A stretch of DNA of 64,000 bases from Flavobacterium agrisoli (GCF_016522065.1 NZ_JAEHFV010000001.1:1116001-1180000), one strand, 5' to 3'. Shown: positions 9,306 to 21,351, numbered from the stretch's first letter. A program made the numbers and translations. Notes: generated by a model from the letters alone, not told the origin.

Positions 9306-10493
9306 TTACGAAATCACGCCCGAACCTAATAACTCCTTCCCTTCGTACCAAGCTACAAACTGTCCTTCGGTAATAGCTGATTGAGGTTCTTCAAATCGAA
9401 CATACATTCCTTCTTCAAACTGATACAAAGTTGCTTTTTGTAAGGGTTGACGGTATCGGATGCGAGCCATCACTTCTCGGGTTTCTCCATTTTTCAAACG
9501 CAAATCGGTACGTATCCAATGTACTTCATCGTTTTTAACAAACAACGATTTTTTGAATAATCCGGGATGCTGACTTCCTAAACCAGTATAAATAGTATTG
9601 GTTTCGACATTGGTCGCAATAACAAATAAAGGTTCTACAGTACCACCAACATGTAAGCCTTTTCGTTGACCAACCGTAAAATAATGCGCACCTTGGTGAC
9701 TGCCCACGACTTTACCCATATTGGGTGTATAAGGAAATTTTTCGGCCTCTATAGCCAACTCTTCTTCAAAAGAAATTCCAGCCGGTTCGAATGTATTGTA
9801 AATAGGGTCGTTTTTATCTATCTGAATGATCGTACCTTCTTTGGGCTGTAATTTTTGTTGTAAAAACTCGGGTAAACGGACTTTACCAATAAAACACAGA
9901 CCTTGAGAGTCTTTTTTATCTGCTGTAACCAAATCCATTTGAGCGGCAATTTCGCGTACTTCGGGTTTGGTTAAAGCACCAATAGGAAATAAAGCTTTTG
10001 ACAATTGTTCTTGCGATAATTGGCATAAAAAATACGATTGGTCTTTATTTACGTCGGCACCCGCTAGTAATTGATACATAGTTTGTCCAGCTACTTCGAT
10101 TTCGTTTTTTTGACAATAATGACCCGTAGCCACATAATCGGCACCCAAATCCAGGGCTATTTTTAAGAAAACATCAAATTTTATTTCGCGATTACAAAGC
10201 ACATCGGGGTTTGGTGTGCGTCCTTGCTCGTATTCGTTGAACATATAATCAACGATTTTTTCTTTATATTCTTCGCTTAAATCAACTGTTTGGAAAGGAA
10301 TTCCTAACTTTTCAGCAACCAACAAAGCATCATTACTGTCTTCGAGCCAAGGGCATTCGTTGGAAATGGTAACCGAATCATCGTGCCAGTTTTTCATAAA
10401 AAGCCCAATAACCTCGTAACCTTGCTGCTGTAAAAGATAGGCAGCAACACTTGAATCAACACCTCCTGATAAACCAACTACAACTCGTTTCAT
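9306..10493 (-). CDS. mnmA: tRNA-specific 2-thiouridylase MnmA
   Basis: A 395-residue cytosolic enzyme that installs the 2-thio group of U34 in tRNA-Lys, -Glu and -Gln. The PP-loop SGGVDSS is at about residues 8-14, catalytic Cys100 is in DVLCNRE and the persulfide Cys200 in QGLCFIG. The typical [10 protein letters not shown] block and a C-terminal beta-barrel follow. The ATG at 10538 would add 15 residues not found in the family and lies upstream of a good -7 element (10521-10530). The ATG at 10493 ([11 protein letters not shown]) is therefore the start. Confidence 0.96.
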   Translation of the reverse strand: MKRVVVGLSGGVDSSVAAYLLQQQGYEVIGLFMKNWHDDSVTISNECPWLEDSNDALLVAEKLGIPFQTVDLSEEYKEKIVDYMFNEYEQGRTPNPDVLCNREIKFDVFLKIALDLGADYVATGHYCQKNEIEVAGQTMYQLLAGADVNKDQSYFLCQLSQEQLSKALFPIGALTKPEVREIAAQMDLVTADKKDSQGLCFIGKVRLPEFLQQKLQPKEGTIIQIDKNDPIYNTFEPAGISFEEELAIEAEKFPYTPNMGKVVGSHQGAHYFTVGQRKGLHVGGTVEPLFVIATNVETNTIYTGLGSQHPGLFKKSLFVKNDEVHWIRTDLRLKNGETREVMARIRYRQPLQKATLYQFEEGMYVRFEEPQSAITEGQFVAWYEGKELLGSGVIS

Positions 10494-10520
10494 CTTCAAT
10501 TTTTCGTTTTTTAATTCGAG

Positions 10521-10530
10521 TGCAAAGGTA
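10521..10530 (-). promoter_or_regulatory. -7 promoter element of mnmA
   Basis: The minus strand reads TACCTTTGCA, a full match to TAnnTTTG. It lies 28 bp before the mnmA ATG at 10493. The -33 region has no clear TTG. Confidence 0.5.
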
Positions 10531-10561
10531 CAAAACATTTAGCAGAGAGCCTATTTGAAGC

Positions 10562-11308
10562 CTATTTCTTTGGTTTTTGCTGTTGTTCGGGCGAAACTTT
10601 TGATTTGGTAAACGATTGACTGATTGCTTTGGGATCGCTCATATTTACTTCTTTAGCCAATTTTCCTTTTTCATAAAACTCCCAAATTCCAGCCTTTTTC
10701 CCGTTTAAAAACGTTCCTTTAGAAGCGATATTTCCGATGCCATCTCTAAAAATAGCATCACCATGATACACATCGCCTTTAAAATTAGATTCTTCTAAAA
10801 CAATACCATTTTCGGCATATTTTTTATAAAGACCATCTTTTAAACCTGCTTTATAATTTTGTTCCTCTGCAATTTTTCCGTCGGGATAAAACACTACGCG
10901 AGTTCCTTCTAATTTTCCTTTTACATACGTTTCTTTACTCATTATAGTAGAGGAAGCGTGGTGGTAATAAACCCAAGGTCCTTCAAAAAGTTTGTTGACC
11001 ACTTTGCCTTCGCTGACTTTATTTTTAGATTGGTCGTAAAAAATCACGTAAGCCGAACCATCATTAGCGCTAAAGTCTCTTGTGGCAATTACATCGCCTT
11101 TTTTAGTATCGTCAAAATATTTAAAAACCCCAGTTTCTTTTCCGTGCGAAAATACGCCTTCGTAACGCGGTCTTTTAGAAACCTCATACGTACCGCGCCA
11201 AAGTCCTTCTTTTAAACCTTTAGCATCTACTCTATTCAATTCATTTTGAGACCAACTTATCATACAAGTTAACCCCAATACAAACAACATCATTTTTTTT
11301 TGAAACAT
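10562..11308 (-). CDS. YwqK/MORN-repeat-like secreted protein
   Basis: From the ATG at 11308 the product is 248 residues with a signal peptide (MMLFVLGLTCMISWSQ). The mature part is made of about seven repeats built around G-x-W/Y-x-x-Y (KEGLWRGTYEV, FEGPWVYYH, KDGLYKKYAENG, KAGIWEFYEKG). This is the pattern of YwqK-type proteins, called antitoxins in databases without a toxin partner here. A periplasmic structural or binding role is more likely. The frame is open to 11398 but would run through the yidC terminator and a -7 element. Confidence 0.8.
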   Translation of the reverse strand: MFQKKMMLFVLGLTCMISWSQNELNRVDAKGLKEGLWRGTYEVSKRPRYEGVFSHGKETGVFKYFDDTKKGDVIATRDFSANDGSAYVIFYDQSKNKVSEGKVVNKLFEGPWVYYHHASSTIMSKETYVKGKLEGTRVVFYPDGKIAEEQNYKAGLKDGLYKKYAENGIVLEESNFKGDVYHGDAIFRDGIGNIASKGTFLNGKKAGIWEFYEKGKLAKEVNMSDPKAISQSFTKSKVSPEQQQKPKK

Positions 11309-11346
11309 AGCTGATTCTATTTTTTTAGATAACGAAAATTGGTTTA

Positions 11347-11354
11347 CAAAAGTA
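11347..11354 (-). promoter_or_regulatory. -7 promoter element of the YwqK-like gene
   Basis: The minus strand reads TACTTTTG, a full TAnnTTTG match. It lies between the yidC terminator and the ATG at 11308. Confidence 0.45.
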
Positions 11355-11360
11355 TATCTA

Positions 11361-11394
11361 CATAAAAAAATCTCGAACGAATCGAGATTTTTTA
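11361..11394 (-). terminator. Intrinsic terminator downstream of yidC
   Basis: Read on the minus strand, a stem pairing AAAAAATCTCGA with TCGAGATTTTTT across a 5-nt loop ends in a run of T. It begins about 6 bp after the yidC stop at 11400. Confidence 0.8.
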
Positions 11395-11399
11395 TCAAA

Positions 11400-13304
11400 T
11401 TATTTTTTCTTTTTAGTAGAAGATTTGGCAGCTTCTTGTTGCTCCATCACTTCTTGCAAACGTTGTTGAAATTTACTTTGCTTTTTAGGTTCTTTCTTTT
11501 TATTCTCCTGAATTTGAGCATGAATTTTATCGCTATCTACAATCTTGTATTTGATTACATACATGATACCGATGGTAATTAAATTCGAAATAAAATAATA
11601 CAAACTCAATCCAGAACCGTAATTATTAAAGAACAACAGCATCATGATAGGCGAAATGTAAATCATGATTTTCATCATTTTAGCCATATCGGGCATTCCT
11701 TCTTGCTGTGGCGCTGCCATTTGCTGATCGCCAGTGGTCATTTTCATATAAAAGAAAATAGCAATAGCCGCTAGAATTGGAAATAAACTAATGTGATCGC
11801 CGTAAACCGGAATCGTAAAGGGCAATTTTACTACAGCATCAAACGAAGATAAATCGTCTGCCCATAAGAATCCTTTTTGACGCAACTGCATCGCAGAAGG
11901 AAAAAATTGGAATGCAGCATATAAAAATGGCATCTGAATTAAAGCCGGAATACAACCCGCCATCGGATTCACACCTGCTTTGTTATACAGCTTCATTGTT
12001 TCTTGCTGTTTTTTCATCGCATCGCCTTTGTACTTTTCATTAATCTCGGCAATTTCTGGTCGAAGCACCTTCATTTTTGCTTGAGAAACATACGATTTAT
12101 AGGTAATCGGCGACATGGCCAATTTGATCAAAATGGTAAAAACAATAATAGCAATACCCAAAGAAAGATACGAACTGATAAATCCGAAAATCGGGATGAA
12201 AATAAATTTATTGATCCATCCAAAAATACCCCATCCTAATGGTACAATTTTTTGAAGGTTTTTGTCGTATTGTTTTAGGGTTTTGTAATCGGTAGGACCA
12301 AAATACCAATTCATTTTATAATCCAACTCCCCATTCGAAAAAGCAAGTGGCATGTTTGCAGTAAACTGTTTGGTAAAAGTGGTATCTACTTTTTCATCGT
12401 TTACCAAACTTGTGGACTCTAATTTAGAAGTTTCAAAAGGTTTATTAGTAAGTAAAATAGAACTGAAAAAATGTTGTTTATAGGCTACAAAGCTCACTTT
12501 TTCTGGTGTTTCCTCACCGTGTTCACCAACGCCTGCATAATCAATCTTACCGTCTTCGTATTCAAAATAAATTTCGGCATAACGGTTTTCATACGAAATA
12601 CTTTTTTCGTTAGAATATGATTTTAAATCCCACTCTAAATCTAATGGTTTGCTAGTATTTATAATTTTATTTAAACCTTGCGAACGCACATCAAAATCAA
12701 TCATATAATTGTTGGGATGCAATACATAACGGTATTCTAAAAAGGCATTTTCGTTTGACTTTAAACGCATAGTCAAAATTTGATCCTCTCCGTTTTTTGT
12801 CAAAGTAGGTTCAAAAAACAAATCTTTGGTATTTAAAATACGATTATCGGCTGTATTTAATTGAATGTTCAAATCCGAATTGTTGTTTTTGATTAAAGAA
12901 ACCAATTCATTCGAATTTTTCTCAAAACGTTTGTAGTTTTTTAGCGTCGCTTCGGCAATGTAACCTCCTTTATTGGCAATTTTCAAAACAACCAAATCAT
13001 TTTCGATTGTGGTAAAACCTGCTTTTGCTGATGGCAAAGTAGCCGAGTAAGCAAAGGCACCTAAACTTTTTTGCAACTGTGCTAATTGCAACGAATCGCC
13101 CGGCGTACTTGCGCTAGTTGAAGTTGCAACAGTTTTTACCGCTGCATTTTTATTTTCAGTTTGTTTTGCTAATTGCTCTTTTTTGGCTTTTTCGGCTGCC
13201 AATTCGGTTTCCGAAGGTCTATTTTGATACATGATCCATATCAAAATTCCAAAAATCAAGACAAAACCTATAAACGAATTTATATCAAATTTCTTTTGTT
13301 CCAT
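11400..13304 (-). CDS. yidC: Membrane protein insertase YidC
   Basis: A 634-residue inner-membrane insertase that acts with or beside SecYEG. It has an N-terminal TM (FIGFVLIFGILIWIMY), a large periplasmic beta-domain at roughly 60-350, then the conserved insertase core with five TM segments from about 365 (GIFGWINKFIFIPIFGF, ISSYLSLGIAIIVFTIL, GCIPALIQMPFLYAAF). The tail is Lys-rich (KKKEPKKQSKFQQR, ending STKKKK). Length is normal for Bacteroidota. It follows pyrG with a 53-bp gap, so the two are probably cotranscribed. Confidence 0.97.
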   Translation of the reverse strand: MEQKKFDINSFIGFVLIFGILIWIMYQNRPSETELAAEKAKKEQLAKQTENKNAAVKTVATSTSASTPGDSLQLAQLQKSLGAFAYSATLPSAKAGFTTIENDLVVLKIANKGGYIAEATLKNYKRFEKNSNELVSLIKNNNSDLNIQLNTADNRILNTKDLFFEPTLTKNGEDQILTMRLKSNENAFLEYRYVLHPNNYMIDFDVRSQGLNKIINTSKPLDLEWDLKSYSNEKSISYENRYAEIYFEYEDGKIDYAGVGEHGEETPEKVSFVAYKQHFFSSILLTNKPFETSKLESTSLVNDEKVDTTFTKQFTANMPLAFSNGELDYKMNWYFGPTDYKTLKQYDKNLQKIVPLGWGIFGWINKFIFIPIFGFISSYLSLGIAIIVFTILIKLAMSPITYKSYVSQAKMKVLRPEIAEINEKYKGDAMKKQQETMKLYNKAGVNPMAGCIPALIQMPFLYAAFQFFPSAMQLRQKGFLWADDLSSFDAVVKLPFTIPVYGDHISLFPILAAIAIFFYMKMTTGDQQMAAPQQEGMPDMAKMMKIMIYISPIMMLLFFNNYGSGLSLYYFISNLITIGIMYVIKYKIVDSDKIHAQIQENKKKEPKKQSKFQQRLQEVMEQQEAAKSSTKKKK

Positions 13305-13357
13305 TCTATTTTTTAAAAAGTTCTATTAAGTAAACAGCACTTGATTGAGGTGCTTTT

Positions 13358-15040
<1,683 letters not shown>

Positions 15041-15142
15041 CTATTACAGAATGAGATAATTTGCATTTTTTTAAACAGAACGATGCCTAGATTTTTTTAT
15101 TTGCAAGAATTGTCGTTAAATAGGTCTTTTTATAAAACTATT

Positions 15143-15397
15143 CTATTTTGACGGTTTGGGATACTTGTGTTTTATATTCCGGATTAAGTCTTCCAAACCG
15201 TTCAATTTAAGTTCGTAAATCAAAGCTAATTGCTCGCCTAATTCTCCTTTTGGAAAACCTTTATTGCGGTACCAAACAATATAATATTCGGGTATATCTA
15301 TTAAAAAATACCCTTCGTATTTTCCGAAGGGCATTTTAGTATGTGCTAGTTTAAGTAGCTGTTTTTGTTGTTTTAAAAGATCCAAATCGAAATTCAA
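15143..15397 (-). CDS. DUF3820 family protein
   Basis: A short protein of about 84 residues. MPFGKYEGYFLIDIPEYYIVWYRNKGFPKG is the DUF3820 signature; in other contexts this domain accompanies exonuclease-like proteins. No ATG precedes the conserved part, so a TTG start at 15397 (or the TTG five codons further in) is assumed. The 3-bp distance to the OsmC stop points to translational coupling. Function is unknown. Confidence 0.72.
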   Translation of the reverse strand: MNFDLDLLKQQKQLLKLAHTKMPFGKYEGYFLIDIPEYYIVWYRNKGFPKGELGEQLALIYELKLNGLEDLIRNIKHKYPKPSK

Positions 15398-15400
15398 ATT

Positions 15401-15802
15401 TTAGTTCCAATTAAATGTAATTCGTTTTTCGATAGCCTCGTTTAAACTTAAAAATACCGGACAGGTCATGGCAGCGCGTTCTAAAATTGTTCTGTTTTTT
15501 TCATCACTAACCCCAACCATTTCAAAAACAATTTCGATGGCGCCAATCCGTCTTGGTTCAGCATTCATAATTTTGGTTACTTCGGCAGTCGAATTTTTAA
15601 AATCAACATTCAAATCGCGCGCTTTGATTCCCATGATAGTCATCATACAGCTCGCCAAGGCATTGGCAACCGTATCTGTTGGTGAAAAAGCTTCTCCTTT
15701 ACCATTATTATCCAAAGGAGCATCTGAAATAATTTCATTTCCTGATTGCGTATGAATGGATGATGTTCGTAAATCACCCAAATAAGTTACTTTTGATGTC
15801 AT
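15401..15802 (-). CDS. OsmC family peroxiredoxin-like protein
   Basis: A 133-residue protein of the OsmC/Ohr superfamily, which reduces organic hydroperoxides through two cysteines. The two Cys regions are visible: ALASCMMTIMGIKA near residue 50 and AAMTCPVFLSL near 113. The start ATG shares one base with the stop of the upstream LysM gene (TAATG arrangement), so the two are translationally coupled. It is closer to the YhfA/OsmC-like group than to Ohr. Substrate is not determined. Confidence 0.88.
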   Translation of the reverse strand: MTSKVTYLGDLRTSSIHTQSGNEIISDAPLDNNGKGEAFSPTDTVANALASCMMTIMGIKARDLNVDFKNSTAEVTKIMNAEPRRIGAIEIVFEMVGVSDEKNRTILERAAMTCPVFLSLNEAIEKRITFNWN

Positions 15803-17760
15803 TAATTTGCTTCTTTTATTGTTAAATCATCATCATAATACAAAATGTAAACCCCTCGGTTGGCGTGGCCTCCATCTTCTTTTGTATAAAACTGAAATTT
15901 ATTATCTACTTGTTCTGTGGTTACCGTTTTGGTGGTTTCTTGATATGTTTGTCCTTGAACCAAACGCATCATGGTATCAAAAGTCACATCAAAACCTCTA
16001 GTTGCAAAGGTGTTTGGCAAAATATTATTGTCTTTTTTGTACTCTTTTTTAAACAATCGAGCCGCCTCTGTATCATTTTCTCGGTTTACAGATGGATACA
16101 TTAAATGGAGTTTTACCAAATTAGAGAAATTAATTTCATCCGATTCTAAGGTAGCATTTGGCTCCAAAACAACCAACTGCACTTGGTAACTTTTCATTGC
16201 TTCTACCAACGTTTTAATAGTGGTTTTCACCATCCAAGTATTGGCAGTTTCCATCACCACATAATTCATTTTACCAGGAACCAACAAATTGGTAATACTA
16301 GCACCGTCTAAAGCGCCCGTACTCGAAAAACTAGCAAAAGCTACACCTAGTTGGTTTTGTTTGATATATTGAATGGTAGATTCTTTTTTTGGATCGACAA
16401 CCGCAATAATATTGCCATTCTTTTTACGCATGTACTCAAACATGGTATTCTTCACCATATCATTGGTAGGCACACTTTGATACAAATTTGAAATTGGATT
16501 GGCTCGGTCTTTTGATAATGGCGAAATTACCGGAACATTATACAATCTCAGATAATTAGCGGCCGTTTCGGCATTACTTTGGTAAAAAGGACCAATGATA
16601 GCATCGGCAGTTTGTAAATTATTTTTTTGCAAAATCTGCGACACATTGGATCCATTTTTATTTTCTTGCGAATCGTAAATAGCAACATCTATAGGCAATC
16701 CCAATACTTTAGCCGAATCAATTGCCATTAAAGCACCCGAATAAAAATCGAGTGTCATGTTTAAAAATTTATCCCTTTTAAGTCGCTCCTGAATTGAATT
16801 TTCGGTATCATTTTCTAAAACCGAAACATTAAAAGGCAACAACAAAGCCATTTTTTTTCGCTCATTTGAATTAACTTTAGCAGAAAGTACCGTAGTATTT
16901 TTAGGAAAATCACTCGTAATCACGGGAGTAGATTGTACTGGCACTTTCAAAATCATTCCTTCTTGCACCCCATTTGATAAAATAGGATTTAAGGATACCA
17001 ATTCCTCTTGTGTAAGTCCAAAACTTTTAGACAAACTGTACAAAGTCTCTTTAGGTTTTACTTGATAATCCATTAAATCTTGTTTAGGAGCCGTGCTTTT
17101 TACAGGAGTTTCCGATGTGGTTACAACTGGATTTGAATATTGTTTTGGCGGACTCCCTTTAATAGTTAACCGAAAACCGATTGGTAAATTCTGGATAATT
17201 TCAGGATTTTTCTTTTCCAATTCTTCTATCGAAATATTGTATTTTTTTGCAATCGAGTACTTCGTTTCTTTGGGTTGCACGTCGTGGTACACATAGGCTT
17301 CTTTACTCTCTTTTTTTTCTTTTTTAGTTGCTTCTTTTGCAGTAGAAACTCCATTAGAAATCACCAAAGTTTGCCCAATTTGCAAACCATCGGTTACCAA
17401 AAACGGATTGGCTTTTTTAAGCGCTTCATCACTAATATTGTACTTTTTTTCAATTCCGTATAAAGTTTCTTTGGGCTGAACCAAATGCGTTTTTACATTC
17501 GAATTTACAGCCGATTTAGTTGCAGTAACAGTAGCATTTTTTGAAGATTTTTTTGGAATTAACAATACCAATCCTGGTTTTAAACCGGTTTTTACATCCG
17601 GATTAAGCTGGTAAATATCATAAGGAGTAACTTGGTATTTTTGCGCAATCTGGTTGATGGTTTCGTCTTTAGCAACCGTATGTTTAACCGTACCGCTTTG
17701 AGCAAAAGCAACACAAGAAAACATCAAGCTAGCTACACATAAAATTGATAAATATCTCAT
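15802..17760 (-). CDS. LysM-repeat protein with periplasmic-binding-protein-like domain
   Basis: From the ATG at 17760 the product is 652 residues with a signal peptide (MRYLSILCVASLMFSCVAFAQ). Four LysM modules occupy about residues 25-290; each has the form (K)ETxxxIAxKYxxxxxxLxxxNP and should bind peptidoglycan. From about 305 a type I periplasmic-binding-protein fold begins (KMALLLPFNVS, DFYSGALMAIDSAK, DAIIGPFYQSNAE, VPVISPLSKD), reminiscent of LpoA or amino-acid-binding receptors. No ABC permease is nearby, so a cell-wall role is more likely. The frame is open to a TTG at 17796. Confidence 0.88.
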   Translation of the reverse strand: MRYLSILCVASLMFSCVAFAQSGTVKHTVAKDETINQIAQKYQVTPYDIYQLNPDVKTGLKPGLVLLIPKKSSKNATVTATKSAVNSNVKTHLVQPKETLYGIEKKYNISDEALKKANPFLVTDGLQIGQTLVISNGVSTAKEATKKEKKESKEAYVYHDVQPKETKYSIAKKYNISIEELEKKNPEIIQNLPIGFRLTIKGSPPKQYSNPVVTTSETPVKSTAPKQDLMDYQVKPKETLYSLSKSFGLTQEELVSLNPILSNGVQEGMILKVPVQSTPVITSDFPKNTTVLSAKVNSNERKKMALLLPFNVSVLENDTENSIQERLKRDKFLNMTLDFYSGALMAIDSAKVLGLPIDVAIYDSQENKNGSNVSQILQKNNLQTADAIIGPFYQSNAETAANYLRLYNVPVISPLSKDRANPISNLYQSVPTNDMVKNTMFEYMRKKNGNIIAVVDPKKESTIQYIKQNQLGVAFASFSSTGALDGASITNLLVPGKMNYVVMETANTWMVKTTIKTLVEAMKSYQVQLVVLEPNATLESDEINFSNLVKLHLMYPSVNRENDTEAARLFKKEYKKDNNILPNTFATRGFDVTFDTMMRLVQGQTYQETTKTVTTEQVDNKFQFYTKEDGGHANRGVYILYYDDDLTIKEAN

Positions 17761-17852
17761 AAAAAACTTCAAAATTTTATTTTTAAAAATGACCAACTAA
17801 AGTACAGTTTCTATTTAAAAAACCGTAAAATCATTTTGTTAATTGTTTGTTA

Positions 17853-19757
17853 TTACTTGTATAAAGCCACTTTGCTAACGAAAGCATTTTCAAAAAATGT
17901 TTTGGTTTCGTTTCTTTTTAATTTGTAAAGTGTTTCCTCTAAACTTGGATATGTTTGACAATATACATAATAATTTAAACTATTTACATTAAAAAAGAAA
18001 CTCGAATTGAATTCGCCCGCATCAATTAATTTCATAATAAAGGCATCTCTTTCTTTGGCTTCGGAAAAAACGCCCAAAACCAAATAATAACCATCTGCCA
18101 CTTCTTTTAAATTATCGAACGTTTCTATTTTTAGTTCTGTTTGCTTTTTAAGCGAATTTTCTTTTAAATATTGCGCAATTTCTTCTTTTGTTATATCGTT
18201 TTCAAAATCGGCATTTTGCTGCGTACTAAGTGCTTTTTCTTGGTATTTTTTCAATTTCACCAAAGCCAATTTATCGTCAAAAGTTCTGGCTTCGGCACTA
18301 TAAAACGATGCTTTGCTAATGTGCCGTTTGACTTCAATTTGCTTTTGAGTGTCAATAGAATCCAACTTAGCTAATAACAATTGGTTTTTTGCATCGTTTT
18401 GTTGGTTGTCTATTTTAAATTGTTTGATTTCTTCAAACGAAAGACGCTGCATCAGTGTTTCATTGGTTTTGTTTTTTTCATTTTCGCGAACTTTCTTTTT
18501 ATATTCCTGATTTTCTGCAACGGCAATTTTCTCCACTTTATTCATTAAATCAGAATAGGTTTTTCGATTTTCGGCCAATTCTTTTTTCAAATCCTGCGAC
18601 AATTCATTGGTTTTTCGAATACTTTGATAGGATTCTTTTTCGAGTTGTTTTGACTCTTCCAGATTTAAAATCGGCATTTTTTTTAATTCGGTTAAATCCT
18701 CGTTCATGCTCGCAATTAACGAATCTAATTTTGCCATCAATACCATTTGAACATTTTTATTAGCCTCTAAAACCAAACGTAATTTTTCGACCGAGGCGTT
18801 CCCGCCAATGGCTTTCAAATCGAGATTTAACTCGTTAATTTTAATCACTTTTTGATTCATTTCTTTTTGAACCACCAAACGATCTTTCATATCTTCGAGT
18901 TGTGCCGTTTTAATTTTAGAACGCTCGGTTAACACTTGTTTTTCGGCCAAAACCAACATTAATTCTTCATTATCGCTAGTTGGTTTTATTTGATTTATAT
19001 TAATTGCCAATTTATTCCCTTCTACCAAATTAGTTACAATTTCGGGGTTTTGAATTTCCAATTGTTCGATAGAAATTCCGTATTTCTTAGCAATTGCGTA
19101 TTTGGTCTCTTGAGGAGCTACGGTATGAAAAATGGTTTCGTTATTAATCACACGAAAACGTCCATCGAGTGTTTTCTTTTTGTTCGGAATTAAAATAGTT
19201 TGTCCAATTTGCAAACCACTTTCCAGCTTACTTTTATTGGTATTTTCTAAATCCTGAACCGAAACATTATACAATCGGGCAATGCTAAACAGCGATTCTT
19301 TGGGTGTCACTAAATGCGATTTCAAATTCTTATTATTTTGATTTTCTTTATCGGAAGGTTCAAAATTTGAATTTGGTATGGTTAATAGTTGACCTATTTG
19401 CAAACCGTTTGCTAATAATTCTTGATTGGCATTTTGCAAATCGGTTACCGAAACATGGTATTGTTGGGACAAACCAAATAGTGTTTCTTTTGAAGCAACG
19501 GTATGTTGTCGTAAAGCAGATTGAGAAGTTGCGTTTGACTTTACAGAAAGAGGAATTTTTAAAATTTGATTATCTACTAGTCCATTTTGAGAGTTTGGAT
19601 TTAATTTGTAGATATCTTCTAAGGAGACTTGGTATTTTTGGGCTATAAAGTAAGCCGTTTCACCTTTTGTAATCTTATGTTCTATTATTGAATCCTGAGC
19701 AGATAATCTGTTAAAAGTCAACAAAAAAACAAACAAAATAGTTAATTTTTGAGTCAT
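17853..19757 (-). CDS. LysM-repeat and coiled-coil protein with SPOR-like C-terminus
   Basis: 634 residues. A signal peptide (LTILFVFLLTFNRLSAQ) is followed by four LysM modules at about 23-235, closely similar to those of the next gene. A long Lys/Glu/Gln-rich coiled coil spans about 255-540, and a C-terminal stretch (GYYLVLGVFSEAKERDAF, then NYYVYCQTYPSLEE) looks like a SPOR domain that binds denuded glycan at division sites. It probably links the cell wall to a periplasmic scaffold. It is a partial paralogue of the gene 92 bp downstream and is separated from guaA by a strong terminator. Confidence 0.85.
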   Translation of the reverse strand: MTQKLTILFVFLLTFNRLSAQDSIIEHKITKGETAYFIAQKYQVSLEDIYKLNPNSQNGLVDNQILKIPLSVKSNATSQSALRQHTVASKETLFGLSQQYHVSVTDLQNANQELLANGLQIGQLLTIPNSNFEPSDKENQNNKNLKSHLVTPKESLFSIARLYNVSVQDLENTNKSKLESGLQIGQTILIPNKKKTLDGRFRVINNETIFHTVAPQETKYAIAKKYGISIEQLEIQNPEIVTNLVEGNKLAININQIKPTSDNEELMLVLAEKQVLTERSKIKTAQLEDMKDRLVVQKEMNQKVIKINELNLDLKAIGGNASVEKLRLVLEANKNVQMVLMAKLDSLIASMNEDLTELKKMPILNLEESKQLEKESYQSIRKTNELSQDLKKELAENRKTYSDLMNKVEKIAVAENQEYKKKVRENEKNKTNETLMQRLSFEEIKQFKIDNQQNDAKNQLLLAKLDSIDTQKQIEVKRHISKASFYSAEARTFDDKLALVKLKKYQEKALSTQQNADFENDITKEEIAQYLKENSLKKQTELKIETFDNLKEVADGYYLVLGVFSEAKERDAFIMKLIDAGEFNSSFFFNVNSLNYYVYCQTYPSLEETLYKLKRNETKTFFENAFVSKVALYK

Positions 19758-19771
19758 AAATAGTAGGTTTT

Positions 19772-19811
19772 AAAAAATTTAGGCGTTACAAATGTAACGC
19801 CTAAATTTTAA
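19772..19811 (-). terminator. Intrinsic terminator downstream of guaA
   Basis: A near-perfect palindrome: AAATTTAGGCGTTACA at 19775-19790 pairs with TGTAACGCCTAAATTT at 19793-19808 and is followed on the minus strand by further T residues. It lies 9 bp after the guaA stop and before the LysM gene. Confidence 0.85.
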
Positions 19812-19819
19812 AAATAGTA

Positions 19820-21349
19820 CTATTCCCATTCAATTGTTGCGGGTGGTTTTGAGCTGATATCATATACCACTCTGTTCACACCTCTCACTTTATTGATGAT
19901 ATCATTCGAAATTTTCATTAAAAACTCGTAAGGCAAATGTACCCAATCAGCCGTCATACCATCGGTCGACTCAACCGCTCTAAGTGCTACCACTTTTTCG
20001 TAAGTACGCTCATCTCCCATTACCCCTACACTGTTTACGGGTAATAAAATGGCTCCGGCTTGCCAAACTTTGTCATACAATCCCCAAGATTTTAATCCAT
20101 CAATAAATACTTTATCAACATCTTGTAAGATTCTTACTTTCTCAGGAGTAATATCTCCTAAAATACGAATAGACAATCCAGGACCTGGAAAAGGGTGTCT
20201 TCCTAATAATTCTGGATCAATTCCTAAAGTTGCTCCTACTCTACGTACTTCATCTTTGAAAAGCATACGCAAAGGCTCCACAATTTTTAATTTCATATAA
20301 TCTGGCAAACCTCCTACATTATGGTGCGATTTAATAGTTGCCGATGGTCCTTTAACAGAAACTGACTCGATAACATCAGGATAAATAGTTCCTTGTGCTA
20401 ACCATTTTACATCAGTTAACAAATGTGATTCATCATCAAAAACCTCGATAAATACTCTACCGATGATTTTACGTTTCGTTTCTGGATCGCTCACTCCTGT
20501 CAATTCTGACAAGAAACGTTCTCCAGCATCAACTCCTTTTACGTTTAATCCCATCCCTTTGTATTGATCCAATACACTTTCGAACTCGTTTTTACGCAAC
20601 AAACCGTTATTTACAAAAATACAGTATAGGTTTTGACCAATAGCTTTGTTTAATAAAACTGCCGCTACAGTTGAATCTACACCTCCTGAAAGACCTAAAA
20701 CTACTTTATCATTACCGATTTTCTCTTTCATTTCGGAAACAATTTCTTCTACGAAAGCATTTGGTGTAAAGTTTTGAGGAACTTCGGCAATTTTTACCAA
20801 AAAGTTTTCTAACATTTTTATTCCATCAGTTGAGTGAAAAACTTCAGGATGGTATTGAATGGCATACGTTGTTTCACCTTCAATTTTATAAGCAGCAAAT
20901 TCTACATCATGAGTGCTCGCTAATTTTATTCCGTTAGTTGGTAAAGCTTTGATGCTGTCGCTATGACTCATCCATACTTGGCTGTTAGCGGGAACACCAT
21001 CAAAAAAAACTTCCTCTTCTTTTATAAAAGACAAATTAGCTCTACCATATTCTCGTGTGTTTGAAGCCGCAACTTCGCCACCACTAAAATGGGCTAAATA
21101 TTGTGCACCATAACAAACCGCCAACAAAGGAAGTTTGCCACGTATTTGCGATAAATCAGGGTGTGGCGCATCCTCTGATCGAACAGAAAAAGGACTACCT
21201 CCTAAAATTACGGCTTTATAGCTCGATAAATCATCTGGAATATGATTGTAAGGGAAAATTTCGCAGAATATGTTTAATTCGCGAACTCTACGCGCAATAA
21301 GCTGAGTGTATTGCGATCCGAAATCTAAAATAAGTACATTGTGTTGCAT
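19820..21349 (-). CDS. guaA: GMP synthase (glutamine-hydrolysing)
   Basis: A 509-residue enzyme aminating XMP to GMP. The N-terminal amidotransferase begins [14 protein letters not shown] and carries the nucleophile in LLAVCYGAQ and the His/Glu in IQYHPEVF. The ATP-pyrophosphatase domain has GLSGGVDST, and the dimerisation domain ends KPPATIEWE, the family's normal C-terminus. The start is the ATG at 21349 (MQHNVLIL) instead of the TTG at 21355. A TAnnTTTG match lies only a few bases upstream, so the mRNA may have almost no leader. Confidence 0.97.
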   Translation of the reverse strand: MQHNVLILDFGSQYTQLIARRVRELNIFCEIFPYNHIPDDLSSYKAVILGGSPFSVRSEDAPHPDLSQIRGKLPLLAVCYGAQYLAHFSGGEVAASNTREYGRANLSFIKEEEVFFDGVPANSQVWMSHSDSIKALPTNGIKLASTHDVEFAAYKIEGETTYAIQYHPEVFHSTDGIKMLENFLVKIAEVPQNFTPNAFVEEIVSEMKEKIGNDKVVLGLSGGVDSTVAAVLLNKAIGQNLYCIFVNNGLLRKNEFESVLDQYKGMGLNVKGVDAGERFLSELTGVSDPETKRKIIGRVFIEVFDDESHLLTDVKWLAQGTIYPDVIESVSVKGPSATIKSHHNVGGLPDYMKLKIVEPLRMLFKDEVRRVGATLGIDPELLGRHPFPGPGLSIRILGDITPEKVRILQDVDKVFIDGLKSWGLYDKVWQAGAILLPVNSVGVMGDERTYEKVVALRAVESTDGMTADWVHLPYEFLMKISNDIINKVRGVNRVVYDISSKPPATIEWE

Positions 21350-21351
21350 GC

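Noticed and set aside
10562-11308. Toxin-antitoxin system based on the YwqK label
   Set aside because: A signal peptide is present and no toxin gene is adjacent. The repeats look structural.
13310-13350. Terminator between pyrG and yidC (AGCAC...GTGCT hairpin)
   Set aside because: On the minus strand no T-run follows the stem. Only the plus strand has one, and no plus-strand gene ends there.
18455-18763. Plus-strand ORF of 102 codons inside the LysM coiled-coil gene
   Set aside because: It is the antisense shadow of a Lys/Glu-rich coding region and has Phe/Leu-rich, non-protein-like composition.
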